A DNA stretch of 14,818 nt from assembly GCA_910587325.1 (NCBI GenBank), contig CAJUKB010000032.1, forward strand, positions 1 to 14,818, given 5' to 3'. The position numbers were made by a program, and so were the translations under genes. The first letter of the stretch is position 1, and the number at the start of each line of letters is the position of its first letter. Below the pieces are notes generated by a model that saw only the letters and a list, made by a program, of their open reading frames with translations, ran no database searches and had not been told where the DNA came from. Shown here piece by piece: positions 7,001 to 13,931 of this stretch. The stretch is from an uncultured Bacilli bacterium (GTDB taxonomy: Bacteria > Bacillota_I > Bacilli_A > RF39 > UBA660).

Positions 7001-7802
7001 AGAAAAAAGTTTTGCAAATAGTTCTTTAAATCATTTAGTAAATGGGATGGGATATGGATTAAAGAAAGTGCAAAAGATAAAACCTCTTAAGAAGATAGAA
7101 GAAACAGATTTAATTTTTGAAAATGTACATAAAAAGAAAGAACAAGCATTGAAGGAGGAAACCACTGTATTAATATCTATAGATACTAAAGATAAAGTGT
7201 TAATTGGACCATTTTCAAGAGGTGGAAAAAATAGAATACAAATAAAAGCAGTAGATCACGAACTTACCAACGATTGCTTAATACCATTTGGAATATTAGA
7301 TATCAAAACAAGTACACCTTATTTCTTTAATTTTAGAAGTAAGCCTACTAGTTTAGACTTAGTAGATTGTATAGAAGAATTCTTTAGAGAAGAATATGCA
7401 AATAGCAAACAAAATAAGTTAACAATCCTTTTAGATAATGGACCAGATAATAGTGGTATAAGGACAATATTCTTAAAAGGATTAGTAGAGATAAGCAAGA
7501 AATACAAGATAGAAATAGAACTTGTCTATTATCCACCCTATCATTCAAAATACAATCCTGTAGAAAGACTATGGGCAAGACTAGAAAATATTTGGAATGG
7601 TGATTTATTAGAAACAGTAGATATATGTATCAGTTATATGAAAAATCTAACTTGGAAAGATATAAAATCAGTAACTAAATTAAAAGAAGTAAAGCATGAA
7701 AAAGGTTTAACAGTAGATAAAAAGGAAATGATAGAATTAGAATTTCAACATATTTCTAGAAATGAAAAGTTAAAAAAATGGAGTCTTGTTATTACTCCAT
7801 AA
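6930..7802 (+). CDS. Insertion sequence transposase, DDE catalytic part (orfB frame), ISAzo13-like
   Basis: Numbering from the GTG at 6930, the RNase H-like core has D85 (SIDTKDKVLIGPF), D169 (LLDNGPDNSG) and E212 (YPPYHSKYNPVERLW), a plausible DDE triad. The end, KKWSLVITP, matches the characteristic C-terminus of the ISAzo13 family. Family members normally have one ORF of around 400 aa, and orfA plus orfB gives that length. No ribosome binding site supports independent initiation at the GTG. Production as a fusion by slippage at the A9 run is likely, or the copy carries a one-base insertion and is inactive. Confidence 0.8.
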   Translation: MKKKYVKLSIQKIKKQLIETGKYEEKSFANSSLNHLVNGMGYGLKKVQKIKPLKKIEETDLIFENVHKKKEQALKEETTVLISIDTKDKVLIGPFSRGGKNRIQIKAVDHELTNDCLIPFGILDIKTSTPYFFNFRSKPTSLDLVDCIEEFFREEYANSKQNKLTILLDNGPDNSGIRTIFLKGLVEISKKYKIEIELVYYPPYHSKYNPVERLWARLENIWNGDLLETVDICISYMKNLTWKDIKSVTKLKEVKHEKGLTVDKKEMIELEFQHISRNEKLKKWSLVITP

Positions 7803-7806
7803 ATTG

Positions 7807-7830
7807 TGACTTTTATTTTTAGAAACTCCC
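7807..7830. repeat. Right terminal inverted repeat of the insertion sequence
   Basis: 24 bases ending AGAAACTCCC, perfect inverted match to 6509-6532. It starts four bases after the transposase stop codon. Confidence 0.9.
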
Positions 7831-7839
7831 TATATCAAA

Positions 7840-8844
7840 TTAATTATAACTTTCTAATAAATTTTCTTTTGTTTCTTTATTATTTAATGCCCAAACACCA
7901 TTTTTAACATTTCTAAATAAATCCATCTTATGATTATAGAATTTAGAAGTACTACAATAACGTTGTAATGTTGCTCTAATTGTTGCTTCCACATTTTTAT
8001 TATTAAAAAAATTAGAATAATCCTTACTAATAATATCTTGAATTTTATTATATAAATCTTTTAGTGATGCTTCTCCACCTAGAAAAAGCAAAGCACTATA
8101 AATAATATTAACCCAATAGGAGCGATCTTGCAAAAATTCATCATTCAAATTTTTATTCTCAACTAATATAGAATTTTCTGCCACTTCTAATTCTAGAGAA
8201 GGCTCATTCCCTAATAGTCTTATGGCATCTGAAATAAAATTAACTATTTCTAAATCTTTGCCTGTTTTTAATTTATATTCTTCTTTTAAAAAGGCAAAAT
8301 TTTCCTCAAAAGTGCTATCACGAGTGACAATAATTAAATCATTTGTACAATATTCTAAAATAGTTTCCCAAATAATTTCATCACCACAAGTATACTTATT
8401 ACTAACGGGAGGATTTCCTATATATTTTCTCTTTATTGCTTTATTAATAATAGTATCTGTTCTATTGTAAGTAGTATTACATACTATTTCATAAAGATTA
8501 TTTACTGGATCCTTATCTATATTTAAAATTAATTCTTTACTTTTTTCTATCATAATTTCAATCGACTTATTTGCTGCTTTTATATTTTGAATATAGTTGT
8601 CATATTCATCTAAAGTGGATAAAAAATTACTATCAAAAACTGGATTTATTTGTTTTTTTAAAATTTCAATAAAATCATGAATAGTCTTATCTCTATTTCT
8701 TTTAAATTCATCTCGAGATTGCATTGTATTTATTAAGAACTTTTGGTATTTCTCAAATTCAGGTTTTAAAGCAAGAATACTATCGTTCTTATTGCAACGA
8801 TAAAAGTCCAAAAAAATATTTGTATCTATAAAGATTTTGTACAT
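7840..8844 (-). CDS. PIN-domain (DUF4935-like) nuclease with C-terminal winged helix
   Basis: The 334-aa product starts with FIDTNIFLDFYR, which gives D7 and D13 of a PIN ribonuclease fold. A long helical insertion (~25-125) follows. The later acidic cluster CGDEIIWETILEY (D155, E156, E160) and IIVTRDSTF (D176) completes the metal site. Residues ~248-320 (ALLFLGGEASLKDLYNKI to FRNVKNGVWALN) resemble the winged-helix domain often attached to restriction endonucleases. PIN proteins of this kind cleave RNA; here a toxin or defence role without a visible antitoxin is inferred. Ribosome binding site AAGGTG, own promoter at 8884-8912. The insertion sequence sits 9 bases beyond its stop. All expected PIN acids look present, so it is probably active. 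Confidence 0.75.
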   Translation of the reverse strand: MYKIFIDTNIFLDFYRCNKNDSILALKPEFEKYQKFLINTMQSRDEFKRNRDKTIHDFIEILKKQINPVFDSNFLSTLDEYDNYIQNIKAANKSIEIMIEKSKELILNIDKDPVNNLYEIVCNTTYNRTDTIINKAIKRKYIGNPPVSNKYTCGDEIIWETILEYCTNDLIIVTRDSTFEENFAFLKEEYKLKTGKDLEIVNFISDAIRLLGNEPSLELEVAENSILVENKNLNDEFLQDRSYWVNIIYSALLFLGGEASLKDLYNKIQDIISKDYSNFFNNKNVEATIRATLQRYCSTSKFYNHKMDLFRNVKNGVWALNNKETKENLLESYN

Positions 8845-8883
8845 ACCACTATCACCTTCTTTAAATTTTTAAGTATGTATCCT

Positions 8884-8912
8884 ATTTTATAGAATATTTC
8901 ACAATATAGCAA
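8884..8912 (-). promoter_or_regulatory. Promoter of the PIN-winged-helix gene
   Basis: TTGCTA (8907-8912) and TAAAAT (8884-8889) on the minus strand with a 17-base spacer. Transcription would start roughly 30 bases before the ATG. It lies just beyond the htrA terminator, so the gene is transcribed independently. Confidence 0.6.
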
Positions 8913-8951
8913 GAAAAATAAATTATTATTTTTTCTAAACATTTAAATTAC

Positions 8952-8977
8952 AAAAAAACAGCCTAACTCGCTGCTTT
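8952..8977 (-). terminator. Rho-independent terminator overlapping the htrA stop codon
   Basis: On the minus strand AAAGCAGC and GCTGTTTT form an 8-bp stem with one G-U pair and a 7-base loop, GAGTTAG. It is followed by a run of T. The loop contains the htrA stop codon TAG (8963-8965). Confidence 0.7.
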
Positions 8978-10054
8978 TGATAAATGAATATTCGTTGTTT
9001 TAAGTTCACTTCCACGATAATAACTTATACTTACTGTATCTCCCACATTGTGTTTATATAATTGATATTTTAAGAAAGCTAAGCTTGTTATATCGGCATC
9101 CCCTAACTTCACAATAATATCTCCACTTTTTAAACTCGCTTCATCCGCAGGACTACCTGATTCTACTTTATCAATATAAACACCACTAGATACTGGTGCA
9201 TCTACACGAATTAAAATATCCGATAAATTATACATGGAAACCCCTAGATATGGTCTTTCAATCTTTTCCCCTTTCTCAAACTTCTCGGCATACCATAAAG
9301 CATCTTCAATCGGAATAGCAAATCCCATTCCTTCAATTTGACTGCTTGCAAGTTTCATAGAAGTAATTCCTACAACTTCTCCATTAGAATTGGACAAAGG
9401 TCCTCCACTATTTCCTGAATTAATGGCAGCATCGGTTTGTAAAACACTCATAACCCAATCACTAACAGAACTATTTGTTAAACTTACTTCTACCATTCTA
9501 TCTTTCCCCGACAAAATTCCTCTTGTAACGGTCCAAGAATAGGCACTACTATCAATTGGAGCTCCAACAGCAAATACCGTATCTCCAATTCGAGATGAAC
9601 TATTATTTCCTAACTCCGCAACACTTAACACGTTCTGACTATCCACAGTTAATACCGCAATGTCAGCATACTTATCACTACCTACTATTTTAGCTTCTAC
9701 CGAATTATTATTGGTAAACACAACACGAACGGCATCTGCACTTTCAATCACATGATTATTTGTTAAAATATATCCTTTGCCATCTTCTTTTTTATACACA
9801 AAACCTGTCCCTGTTGCATACAACTTATTTTTTTGATACGTTTCAATGGTAACAACAGAATCATACACTTTTTCTACAGCATCAGCAATTCCTGTATCCG
9901 TTACCGTCACATCTTTTACAGTTTTCGTAATATTCTCTGTAATATTAAGAGGAGAATACTTAACGAGTGCAAACATTCCAATCGCACCTAGAAAAAATAC
10001 TACCATTAAAATTACAGCACTTCTTACTTTATTATTGTTCTTATACTCTTGCAT
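8963..10054 (-). CDS. htrA: HtrA/DegP-like membrane-anchored serine protease
   Basis: The 363-aa product has a single N-terminal membrane anchor (about 12-31), a trypsin-like domain and one PDZ domain (~265-355), the layout of Gram-positive HtrA/YyxA-type quality-control proteases acting outside the membrane. The triad is H101 (TNNHVI), D131 (ADIAVL) and S216 (GNSGGPL). The PDZ has the SPADEASLKSGDIIVKLGD signature. It follows the Abi-like gene by two bases, and its ribosome binding site (AAGGGA) lies in the end of that gene. The two are therefore cotranscribed and perhaps coupled. No CssRS-type operator was recognised. Confidence 0.95.
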   Translation of the reverse strand: MQEYKNNNKVRSAVILMVVFFLGAIGMFALVKYSPLNITENITKTVKDVTVTDTGIADAVEKVYDSVVTIETYQKNKLYATGTGFVYKKEDGKGYILTNNHVIESADAVRVVFTNNNSVEAKIVGSDKYADIAVLTVDSQNVLSVAELGNNSSSRIGDTVFAVGAPIDSSAYSWTVTRGILSGKDRMVEVSLTNSSVSDWVMSVLQTDAAINSGNSGGPLSNSNGEVVGITSMKLASSQIEGMGFAIPIEDALWYAEKFEKGEKIERPYLGVSMYNLSDILIRVDAPVSSGVYIDKVESGSPADEASLKSGDIIVKLGDADITSLAFLKYQLYKHNVGDTVSISYYRGSELKTTNIHLSKAAS

Positions 10055-10056
10055 AT

Positions 10057-10986
10057 TTATTCCATCCCTTCTATTTCTAAATAATTAATTGGAAATCCCA
10101 TTCTATCTAATATTTTTCCAATACTAATACTTTCTAATTTACCATTCAAACGATTTATCTCATAATCTAGCTCTTTAATTAGTGAATTAAAATCTTCCTT
10201 ACGTAACATTTGCTTCAAAATAATCATAAGAGCAAATAAATCATCTTTACCATAAATATATTCATTATTCATTTTAGGTATTTCTAACATTCTATGAAAA
10301 CGAGTATCTTCTATTTTTCTTTGCACACGATGGTCAAATAATATCTCTTCATGTGCACATAAATTACGATAGTTAGACAAAATAGGCAAGTAAGTCGCAA
10401 GTTCCTCCGCTTCTACATGGAAAAATTCCGCTACTGCTTTTTGATCACTTGGCTTTAAAATTAAATATAACTCACTTACAATACCAAAAGACAATACTTT
10501 TACTGCAATCCATAAAGGAATATAACCATATCTTGTATTATAATGCGCAGTTGCTGTATGACTATCCGCATTGGAACGAATTTGCCTTTTCATTTTGTTA
10601 ATTAAATCATTAATTTGTCTTTTTTTATCAGGGTGATTATTAAAGTTATTAGGATTTAAATAATCGTTTTCACGAATTCCATACGTTTTAGACAAATGAT
10701 ACGATAATATACTTTTTAAATTGTTTTCAATAATTAATAAATTCTTAAACAATATATTTCTTACTTGACGATCAAAATTAAAGACTCCATATAATTCACG
10801 AAAACTTGCTCCTGGAACAAAGGTCCTATCGCTCGTCGACTTCATAAACAAAGTACGATACCCACTTATAAAGAAATAGTTTTCTCTTAAAAGAATTTCT
10901 TTTGCTACTATCTCATCCTCTACTATCATGCCTTTGTTTTCTAAAATAGAAATCTGTTCATCAAGGGTTTTGAAGATTTTATCCAT
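10057..10986 (-). CDS. Abi_2 (AbiD/AbiF-like) abortive-infection protein with HEPN motif
   Basis: The 309-aa product begins with the Abi_2 hallmark: LDEQISILENKGM followed by ENYFFISGYRTLFM (35-48). It carries FRELYGVFNFDRQVRNILF and a C-terminal NYRNLCAHEEILF, in which R207-x4-H212 is the HEPN ribonuclease motif. Members of this family include lactococcal phage-abortive proteins, so phage defence by RNA cleavage is the expected role; activity here is inferred. It has a promoter with extended -10 and AAGGTGAT before the ATG. It is first in an operon with htrA. It could also be a conserved chromosomal HEPN protein not dedicated to phage. Confidence 0.85.
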   Translation of the reverse strand: MDKIFKTLDEQISILENKGMIVEDEIVAKEILLRENYFFISGYRTLFMKSTSDRTFVPGASFRELYGVFNFDRQVRNILFKNLLIIENNLKSILSYHLSKTYGIRENDYLNPNNFNNHPDKKRQINDLINKMKRQIRSNADSHTATAHYNTRYGYIPLWIAVKVLSFGIVSELYLILKPSDQKAVAEFFHVEAEELATYLPILSNYRNLCAHEEILFDHRVQRKIEDTRFHRMLEIPKMNNEYIYGKDDLFALMIILKQMLRKEDFNSLIKELDYEINRLNGKLESISIGKILDRMGFPINYLEIEGME

Positions 10987-11001
10987 ATCATCACCTTCTA
11001 C

Positions 11002-11012
11002 ATTATACCATA
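11002..11012 (-). promoter_or_regulatory. Extended -10 promoter of the abi-htrA operon
   Basis: Minus-strand TGGTATAAT (TATAAT at 11002-11007) lies 15 bases before the abi start codon. The -35 region has no good match, so the extended -10 must carry most of the recognition. The predicted start site leaves a leader of only about 10 bases. Confidence 0.6.
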
Positions 11013-11050
11013 ACGCCTAAAGTCAGTATATATTTTTTAAATGAGGTTTA

Positions 11051-11059
11051 TGTTATAAT
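11051..11059 (+). promoter_or_regulatory. Extended -10 promoter of the phospholipase-like gene
   Basis: TGTTATAAT at 11051-11059, divergent from the abi promoter about 45 bases away. The -35 is poor. AAAGGA at 11066-11071 serves the ATG at 11083. The expected transcript start is almost at this site, so the leader is very short. Confidence 0.6.
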
Positions 11060-11082
11060 AATGTGAAAGGAAAGTGAAATTT

Positions 11083-12048
11083 ATGCCCTTAATCACAACA
11101 CACAACTACTTTGCAAAAGATGTTTTGAAAAGTTCCAAAAAAGAAATTACCAATACCTTTAAAGAAAAACAAAACCTATATGAACTTTTCGCCCAAGGTT
11201 TTGACCCATTTATTTTCTATGAATTTTTCAAATTAAAAAAATACGATTTACAAGAATACTGTCATTATAACGATACGGATACTTTCTTTTTAAACTTTAT
11301 TAAACGTATAAAAGAGAAAAACTTCCAAAATAATCCTACTATCTTAGCAAGTCTTTATGGACATTTAACCCATTATACGCTAGATAGTACAACGCATCCC
11401 TATATCATTTACAAAACAGGAGAATATAAAAAAGAAAAACCAGAAACTTTAAAATACAATGGGCTCCATAACAAAATGGAAATGGCAATTGATGCCTATT
11501 TTTACGAGCAAAAAGAACATAAACTTTTTAAAAACTTTAAAATTCATAAACACTTAATTACAAAAGAAAAATTTGATAAAGATTTATTAAATCTATTAAA
11601 CGAAGTCTACGAAGAAACGTTTCCCATTTCAAAGGGTGGAGACAAATACCAAAAAGGATGCAGAAATATGTACTATGCGTATAAGTTTTTAATTGTAGAC
11701 CAAACAGGGATTAAAAAAATCTTCTACCGCTTATTTGATAAAATGACACCTAAAAAGAAAGGCGTTTATGAAAATTTTAGTTCTCACATCACTAATATAG
11801 ATAATATTATTTTGAATAATAAACATCAAGTTTGGTACAATCCTTGGAATAAAGAACCAAGTACTGAATCTTTCTTTGATTTATACAATAAAGCTTTAAA
11901 AAATTATATTGTTTTATTTGAAGCAACACATAACTTCTTAGAAGATAAAATCACAGAAGAAGAATATAAAAATGTCTTAAAAGACAAATCCTATGTAACA
12001 GGATTATCTTGGCATATTAAAGAAGATATGAAATATTTAGAGTTTTAA
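11083..12048 (+). CDS. Zinc-dependent phospholipase C-like protein
   Basis: The 321-aa product starts MPLITTHNYFAKDVL, as family members (Zn_dep_PLPC) do. It continues with AQGFDPFIFYEF, the histidine-rich LYGHLTHYTLDSTTHPYIIY and GLHNKMEMAIDAYFYE. These residues are the expected zinc ligands. No signal peptide is visible, so it may be intracellular, unlike secreted toxins such as alpha-toxin. I chose ATG 11083 rather than GTG 11074 because AAAGGA is too close to the GTG and the family begins at this methionine. The substrate is unknown. It ends inside the last codons of the convergent amidase gene, and its terminator lies there too. Confidence 0.8.
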   Translation: MPLITTHNYFAKDVLKSSKKEITNTFKEKQNLYELFAQGFDPFIFYEFFKLKKYDLQEYCHYNDTDTFFLNFIKRIKEKNFQNNPTILASLYGHLTHYTLDSTTHPYIIYKTGEYKKEKPETLKYNGLHNKMEMAIDAYFYEQKEHKLFKNFKIHKHLITKEKFDKDLLNLLNEVYEETFPISKGGDKYQKGCRNMYYAYKFLIVDQTGIKKIFYRLFDKMTPKKKGVYENFSSHITNIDNIILNNKHQVWYNPWNKEPSTESFFDLYNKALKNYIVLFEATHNFLEDKITEEEYKNVLKDKSYVTGLSWHIKEDMKYLEF

Positions 12049-12696
12049 ATTCCCAACTGCACTTGCTATCGTCTTAGCAAGTTTTTTTTGGTATTCTTCT
12101 GTTACTAATAAACTTCTTTCATGAGCATTCGATAAGAAACCACACTCAATTAGAACGCCCTTTACTTTTAATTCTTTGTACATATACGTTGTACTTGGAA
12201 TTAGTTTCACTTCTCTATCCGTCTTGATTTCTTTATTTAATTCACTTTGAATTTGTTCTGCTATTATCTTATTGTTTTCATTTTTTATATTATAAAAAAC
12301 TTGGGGTCCATAATAACTTGCATCTTCCAAATAATTTAAATGAATAGACAAATAATAATCGGCTCCGCTATTGTTAATCAATTTAATACGATTATCAAAA
12401 TCACTTTTCTTACGCCATGAAGCATTTGGTTTTGATAAATCATAGTCTTCATTACGAACCAAAATAACACTTGCTCCTAATCTCGAAAGTTCATTTTCTA
12501 ATTCTTTAGAAATAGCTAAATTAATATCCTTTTCATGAATATCTCCATACATAGTGCCTGGGTCCGCCCCACCATGTCCAACATCAATTACGATTAACTT
12601 TCCCGTTAAAGGAAGACTTGCAAAAACAATTTGATTAGCCATACATAAAATAGCAATAACAAATAGAATACTTACCTTTATAAAATATTTTTTCAT
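12037..12696 (-). CDS. N-acetylmuramoyl-L-alanine amidase, CwlD-like
   Basis: Exported Amidase_3 enzyme that cuts the bond between N-acetylmuramic acid and L-alanine in peptidoglycan. Residues 1-26 form a signal peptide or anchor. Zinc ligands are H41 (DVGHGG), E55 (EKDINL) and H119 (SIHLN); the catalytic acid is E184 (LIECGFLSN). The YYGPQVFYN and TTYMYK segments resemble CwlD, which makes muramic lactam in spores, but one gene does not prove sporulation. There is no ribosome binding site. An in-frame TAG three codons upstream rules out a longer start, and the promoter -10 is only five bases before the ATG, suggesting a leaderless transcript. The end overlaps the convergent phospholipase gene by 12 bases. 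Confidence 0.88.
   Translation of the reverse strand: MKKYFIKVSILFVIAILCMANQIVFASLPLTGKLIVIDVGHGGADPGTMYGDIHEKDINLAISKELENELSRLGASVILVRNEDYDLSKPNASWRKKSDFDNRIKLINNSGADYYLSIHLNYLEDASYYGPQVFYNIKNENNKIIAEQIQSELNKEIKTDREVKLIPSTTYMYKELKVKGVLIECGFLSNAHERSLLVTEEYQKKLAKTIASAVGNLKL
12061..12089 (+). terminator. Rho-independent terminator of the phospholipase-like gene, inside the amidase gene
   Basis: ACTTGCTA (12061-12068) and TAGCAAGT (12075-12082) form a perfect 8-bp stem with loop TCGTCT, followed by eight T. It acts on plus-strand transcription, 13 bases after the phospholipase stop. On the other strand it encodes the amidase residues KKLAKTIASA. Confidence 0.85.
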
Positions 12697-12701
12697 AGTA
12701 A

Positions 12702-12731
12702 ACTATATGCAAATAAAAAAGAAATAAGCAA
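12702..12731 (-). promoter_or_regulatory. Promoter of the amidase gene, predicted leaderless
   Basis: TTGCTT (12726-12731) and TATAGT (12702-12707) on the minus strand, 18-base spacer. The sixth base after the -10 is the A of the ATG (12696). The rest of the gap up to 12921 is AT-rich and shows no gene or RNA that I can support. Confidence 0.5.
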
Positions 12732-12921
12732 AATCATAATGCCTATTCTTCAATAAAATTAAATTTCTAAATACGAATTATTCATAAATTTTTTTATACT
12801 TTTCTATTACTTCTTTCTTTCAAACATTTGTTTAAGCCTGCTACTATCAACCGGTTATCTGATACTTATAAAAAAATGAACAATTACACAAATTTTTACA
12901 AACATTGAAATTTAACACCTA

Positions 12922-13821
12922 TTATTTTAAAATTTGTCTAACTCTTTTTCTTGTAACTTGCCATTCCATACTTTCTTGTGGAAATGTATTTGCAAGTAAA
13001 TCAATATACTCTTGATAAAGACTTTTATCTGTTAAAAAATTAATTATATATTCTTCAAAGTCTTGATAAAGATTTTTACTTTCTAAAAATTTTGATAAAA
13101 AATCATTCTCCATACCTACAGGAACAATCTTTGGTTGACGTAATTCTAAAACTTCTTCTTTAGTTGGATATTTTCCTTGAAAATTGTTTAAATATGCTTT
13201 GGCTTTCCACAATTTTGCTTCTCCTTCTTCAGATGTTAATTCACAACTTAAACAATAGTTCTCACCTTTTAATTCAGTTATATTATACTGATGAGAATAT
13301 CCACCACTATTTTCTATGCAAAATGTTCCATCAGTATAAATTTTATCAATAAGTAAATGATTTTTATTTGGGTAAATATAACTAGTTTCTATTCCTAATA
13401 TAGTTCTAGAAGAACCTTTATTTGTACTTAACGCAATAGTATCTACTCCTATTTTTTCTAATTCTTCAATTTGTTTAGCAAAATGTTCTTTTTTGTTTGA
13501 TGCAGATATCGCATAAATTTGTTCTATTATAGTAACTAAACCGATGTTTAAGAAAAAATCCGCCTTTCTTTTTCCTGTTTGCAAATAATTAACATCTATT
13601 TTTTCTAATGCTTTATCTAATTGAGCTAAATTGAAATATAATTCATTAGAAGAACCATCAGATATTTCAAACTTTTGAACGGCATCAGCAATAGTTTTCC
13701 ATGTTTCTATAGATAATCCATCATATAATTGTGCTTCACACATTGCATCATTTATTTGAACCCACTTAGATTTAGATATTATATCTCTTAATAAAAATCC
13801 CATTGTAGCATTTTTATCCAT
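12922..13821 (-). CDS. Unrecognised 299-aa protein downstream of a radical SAM gene
   Basis: I do not recognise the family. The product looks soluble, without signal peptide. An N-terminal helical half (~1-130) is followed by a strand-rich middle: HLLIDKIYTDGTFCIENSGG at ~174-193, then NYCLSCELTSEEGEAKLWKAK with a CxxxC-like pair. A helical C-terminus contains two related copies, ESKNLYQDFEEYIINFL and TDKSLYQEYIDLLANTF. The start is supported by GGGGGAG. Promoter TTGACA/TAACAT and a palindrome over the -10 suggest repressor control. Same strand as the radical SAM gene, 110 bases downstream. A shared pathway is a guess; it could be an unrelated accessory gene. Confidence 0.7.
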   Translation of the reverse strand: MDKNATMGFLLRDIISKSKWVQINDAMCEAQLYDGLSIETWKTIADAVQKFEISDGSSNELYFNLAQLDKALEKIDVNYLQTGKRKADFFLNIGLVTIIEQIYAISASNKKEHFAKQIEELEKIGVDTIALSTNKGSSRTILGIETSYIYPNKNHLLIDKIYTDGTFCIENSGGYSHQYNITELKGENYCLSCELTSEEGEAKLWKAKAYLNNFQGKYPTKEEVLELRQPKIVPVGMENDFLSKFLESKNLYQDFEEYIINFLTDKSLYQEYIDLLANTFPQESMEWQVTRKRVRQILK

Positions 13822-13838
13822 AACTACTCCCCCTCTTT

Positions 13839-13861
13839 GAATGTTTATTATGTTAACATTC
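13839..13861 (-). promoter_or_regulatory. Palindromic operator-like site over the -10 box
   Basis: GAATGTT (13839-13845) and AACATTC (13855-13861) form a perfect 7-bp inverted repeat with 9-base spacing. It includes a nested perfect palindrome ATGTTAACAT (13850-13859). It covers the -10 and the expected transcript start of the 299-aa gene, the usual place for a repressor dimer. Confidence 0.55.
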
Positions 13862-13879
13862 GCAACTCTTATTTGTCAA
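13850..13879 (-). promoter_or_regulatory. Sigma-A-type promoter of the 299-aa gene
   Basis: Perfect TTGACA (13874-13879) and TAACAT (13850-13855) on the minus strand with an 18-base spacer, followed by GGGGGAG as ribosome binding site. It allows expression apart from the upstream radical SAM gene. Confidence 0.7.
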
Positions 13880-13931
13880 TAGCAACTATACAAAGTCATT
13901 CATATTCATTCATACCGTCCTCACTTCTCCT

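Larger units (their letters stand above)
6509..7830 (+). mobile_element. Complete insertion sequence, ISAzo13-like, 1322 bp
   Basis: Bounded by 24-bp perfect terminal inverted repeats beginning GGGAG and ending CTCCC. TATA lies immediately outside both ends, which fits a short target duplication (TA or TATA; the palindromic flank prevents deciding). It carries one transposase split over two overlapping frames. The DDE domain order and the C-terminal KKWSLVITP resemble the ISAzo13 (Rhodopirellula-type, DDE_Tnp_ISAZ013) family. It lies 9 bases beyond the stop of the PIN-domain gene and does not interrupt that gene. Confidence 0.85.

Noticed and set aside
11074..11082. GTG start for the phospholipase-like gene
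   Set aside because: AAAGGA is only two bases away, and the family begins at the following methionine.
12732..12921. Short open stretch around PATINRLSDTYKK as a possible recombinase or tRNA relic
   Set aside because: The frame is short, lacks a start with a ribosome binding site, and shows no cloverleaf or recognised motif.
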